This document shows positions 60,275 through 61,171 of a DNA stretch of 61,171 bases, one piece after another. Origin of the DNA: Pseudomonadota bacterium (GTDB lineage Bacteria; Pseudomonadota; Alphaproteobacteria; Rickettsiales; RGZB01); the NCBI GenBank assembly GCA_010031735.1, contig RGZB01000007.1, positions 1-61,171 on the forward strand, given 5' to 3'. Numbering within the stretch: the first letter of the stretch is position 1; each line of letters begins with the position of its first letter. Both the position numbers and the translations under genes were made by a program. Under the pieces are notes generated by a model. That model saw nothing but the letters and a program-made list of their open reading frames with translations. It was not told where the DNA came from and did no database searches.

Positions 60275-60290
60275 TGTTCCACGTGGAACA
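60275..60290. promoter_or_regulatory. parS-like ParB-binding site
   Basis: TGTTCCACGTGGAACA is a perfect 16-base palindrome that fits the bacterial parS consensus TGTTNCACGTGNAACA at every fixed position; the palindrome extends one base on each side (60274-60291). Intergenic, as most parS sites are. ParB bound here would help chromosome segregation. parA and parB are not in the window. Confidence 0.8.
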
Positions 60291-60366
60291 TGTTACAGAA
60301 GTCTTAATTTCCCGGTAACGAAGCTGCAACAAAATGTAATGGCTTCCGCCAAAACAAAATATCATT

Positions 60367-60454
60367 GCAGATCACGTTAAAGTGATCCTGTTAGATCATT
60401 GCAGATCACAGCGGTGATCCTGAGGAATTATGGCAGATCACAGCGGTGATCCTG
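60367..60454. repeat. Three tandem dyads GCAGATCAC-N-GTGATCCTG
   Basis: Copies at 60367-60390, 60401-60422 and 60433-60454, with periods of 34 and 32 bases. The second and third are identical over 22 bases; the first differs in its loop (GTTAAA rather than AGCG or similar). Each has a GATCAC/GTGATC stem. They end one base before the stop codon of the convergent amidase gene. No U-tract. Confidence 0.75.
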
Positions 60455-60455
60455 C

Positions 60456-61171
60456 TTAAGAAACCTGTGCCAGCAGGTTTTTGAGTGCCGCATCGAGATG
60501 CGTGTTCCACATACCGTCGATCATCGAACCGACACCACCGAAATGGCGCTGGAACGCACGTACCACCCATTCGGTCTGGTCGTGGAAATTGCCATCCACT
60601 TTGATATCGTAGCCGTAAGACGCAAGCGCACGCTGCATCTCCATCACCGCATCGCTCTTATCGCCCTTTTTTAAAATCGGCAGGAACTTGATATCCTCCG
60701 CCACTTCCGGCCAAAGGCCAATCCCCTCGTCCGCGAGCCACTCCCAGTCGAACAGCTCACCCGGATCTTTCTTGCGCGCGGGCGCCACATCGGAGTGCGC
60801 AACCACGTTTCGTGCCGGAATCACGTGGCGTTTCAAGATGCCGTGCGAAAGCGCGATCAGCGCTTCCATCTGCTTCTCTTTGAACGGACGGTAGCCGCAC
60901 GTATGGCCGGGGTTCACCATCTCGATACCGATCGAGACATCGTTCGTATTGCTGCGGTTGCGCCAGAAGCTTAAGCCTGCGTGCCAGGCGCGCTTTTCTT
61001 CCGGCACATGGCGGTAGATGGTGCCGTCTTCATCGATCGTGTAATGGGAACTCACCTGCGCGGCCGGATCGCAGAGTTTGGACATCGCCTCTTCCGCCGT
61101 CGGCATATCCGTATAGTGGATGATGAGCATATTGATGGAGGCGGGACGGTCGTTGAAATTGGGCGAAGGAC
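60456..61171 (-). CDS. ampD: N-acetylmuramoyl-L-alanine amidase, AmpD-like, 5' end outside window
   Basis: The frame stays open to the window edge. Upstream of the first internal ATG it reads S-P-N-F-N-D-R-P-A-S-I-N, typical for the start of this family, so the gene begins beyond 61171. Zinc ligands in L-I-I-H-Y-T-D and V-V-A-H-S-D-V-A-P-A-R-K-K-D-P-G, catalytic region I-G-I-E-M-V-N-P. C-terminal peptidoglycan-binding domain from about residue 150 (G-D-K-S-D-A-V-M-E-M-Q-R-A-L). It cleaves the amide between MurNAc and L-Ala in wall recycling or remodelling. Confidence 0.93.
   Translation of the reverse strand, partial: PSPNFNDRPASINMLIIHYTDMPTAEEAMSKLCDPAAQVSSHYTIDEDGTIYRHVPEEKRAWHAGLSFWRNRSNTNDVSIGIEMVNPGHTCGYRPFKEKQMEALIALSHGILKRHVIPARNVVAHSDVAPARKKDPGELFDWEWLADEGIGLWPEVAEDIKFLPILKKGDKSDAVMEMQRALASYGYDIKVDGNFHDQTEWVVRAFQRHFGGVGSMIDGMWNTHLDAALKNLLAQVS

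Noticed and set aside
60367-60454. CRISPR array
   Set aside because: Only three units, spacers of about 10 bases, each unit is a self-complementary dyad, and no cas genes are near.

Overview
The window reads as a compact piece of an alphaproteobacterial chromosome. The alpha-type ribosomal block (L15-SecY-Adk-S13-S11-RpoA-L17), the Pal-CpoB-TilS-FtsH-GlmM run, a Usg-family protein, the Obg-L27-L21 block, and the order LigA-RecN-BamD-LpxC-FtsZ-FtsA-FtsQ-Ddl-MurB-MurC-MurG-FtsW-MurD-MraY-MurF-MurE-FtsI-FtsL-RsmH-MraZ all fit that class. MurE carries the DNPR signature of meso-diaminopimelate ligases, and BamD, LpxC and Pal show a Gram-negative envelope. I cannot name the genus. A Micavibrio-like or Rhodospirillales-like lineage is possible, but this is only a guess.

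Layout. 1-6.9 kb: end of the spc and alpha ribosomal operons, interrupted at 2.5-4.2 kb by a DUF5329 gene and a membrane/ferritin-like gene pair in two frames. 7.1-14.0 kb: pal, cpoB, tilS, ftsH, glmM, thiD. 14.0-18.0 kb: a small orphan, rpmE, an unrecognised HExxH protein, a patatin and rnhA. 18.0-21.0 kb (minus): CNNM/CBS transporter, aroB, aroK. 21.1-27.1 kb (plus): small membrane protein, secreted repeat-like protein, xerC/D recombinase, esterase, usg, glycosyltransferase, ygfZ, membrane protein. 27.1-57.1 kb (almost all minus): obgE, rpmA, rplU, pepP, ligA, recN, bamD, lpxC, a family 2 glycosyltransferase, ftsZ, one orphan on the plus strand, and the full dcw cell-wall/division cluster ending at mraZ. 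57.5-61.2 kb: DUF1189 protein, small orphan, RNase P RNA, a gene of alien codon usage with a structured leader, a parS-like site, a triplicated dyad, and a partial AmpD-like amidase.

How it works together. The dcw cluster contains every MurC-F ligase, the lipid I/II enzymes MraY and MurG, the FtsW-FtsI synthase pair with FtsL and FtsQ, and the FtsA/FtsZ ring. It is headed by MraZ, whose expected TGGG operator repeats overlap the start point of a good promoter about 250 bases upstream. A CtrA-type TTAA-N7-TTAA site lies in the gap in front of ftsZ. BamD and LpxC tie outer-membrane assembly to the same strand and neighbourhood. GlmM, the amidase and the Pal system add precursor supply, recycling and envelope constriction.

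Most notable points. (1) The region from about 59.2 to 60.5 kb combines a secreted-protein gene that uses AAG for all 25 lysines, while the neighbouring gene uses AAA for all five, two abutting leader hairpins, a perfect parS-consensus palindrome, and three near-identical dyads. (2) A membrane protein and a diiron ferritin-like protein overlap out of frame by 163 bases, with a strong ribosome-binding site in front of a TTG start. (3) A 525-residue HELVH protein of unknown family. (4) A repeat-containing orphan facing the ftsZ promoter.
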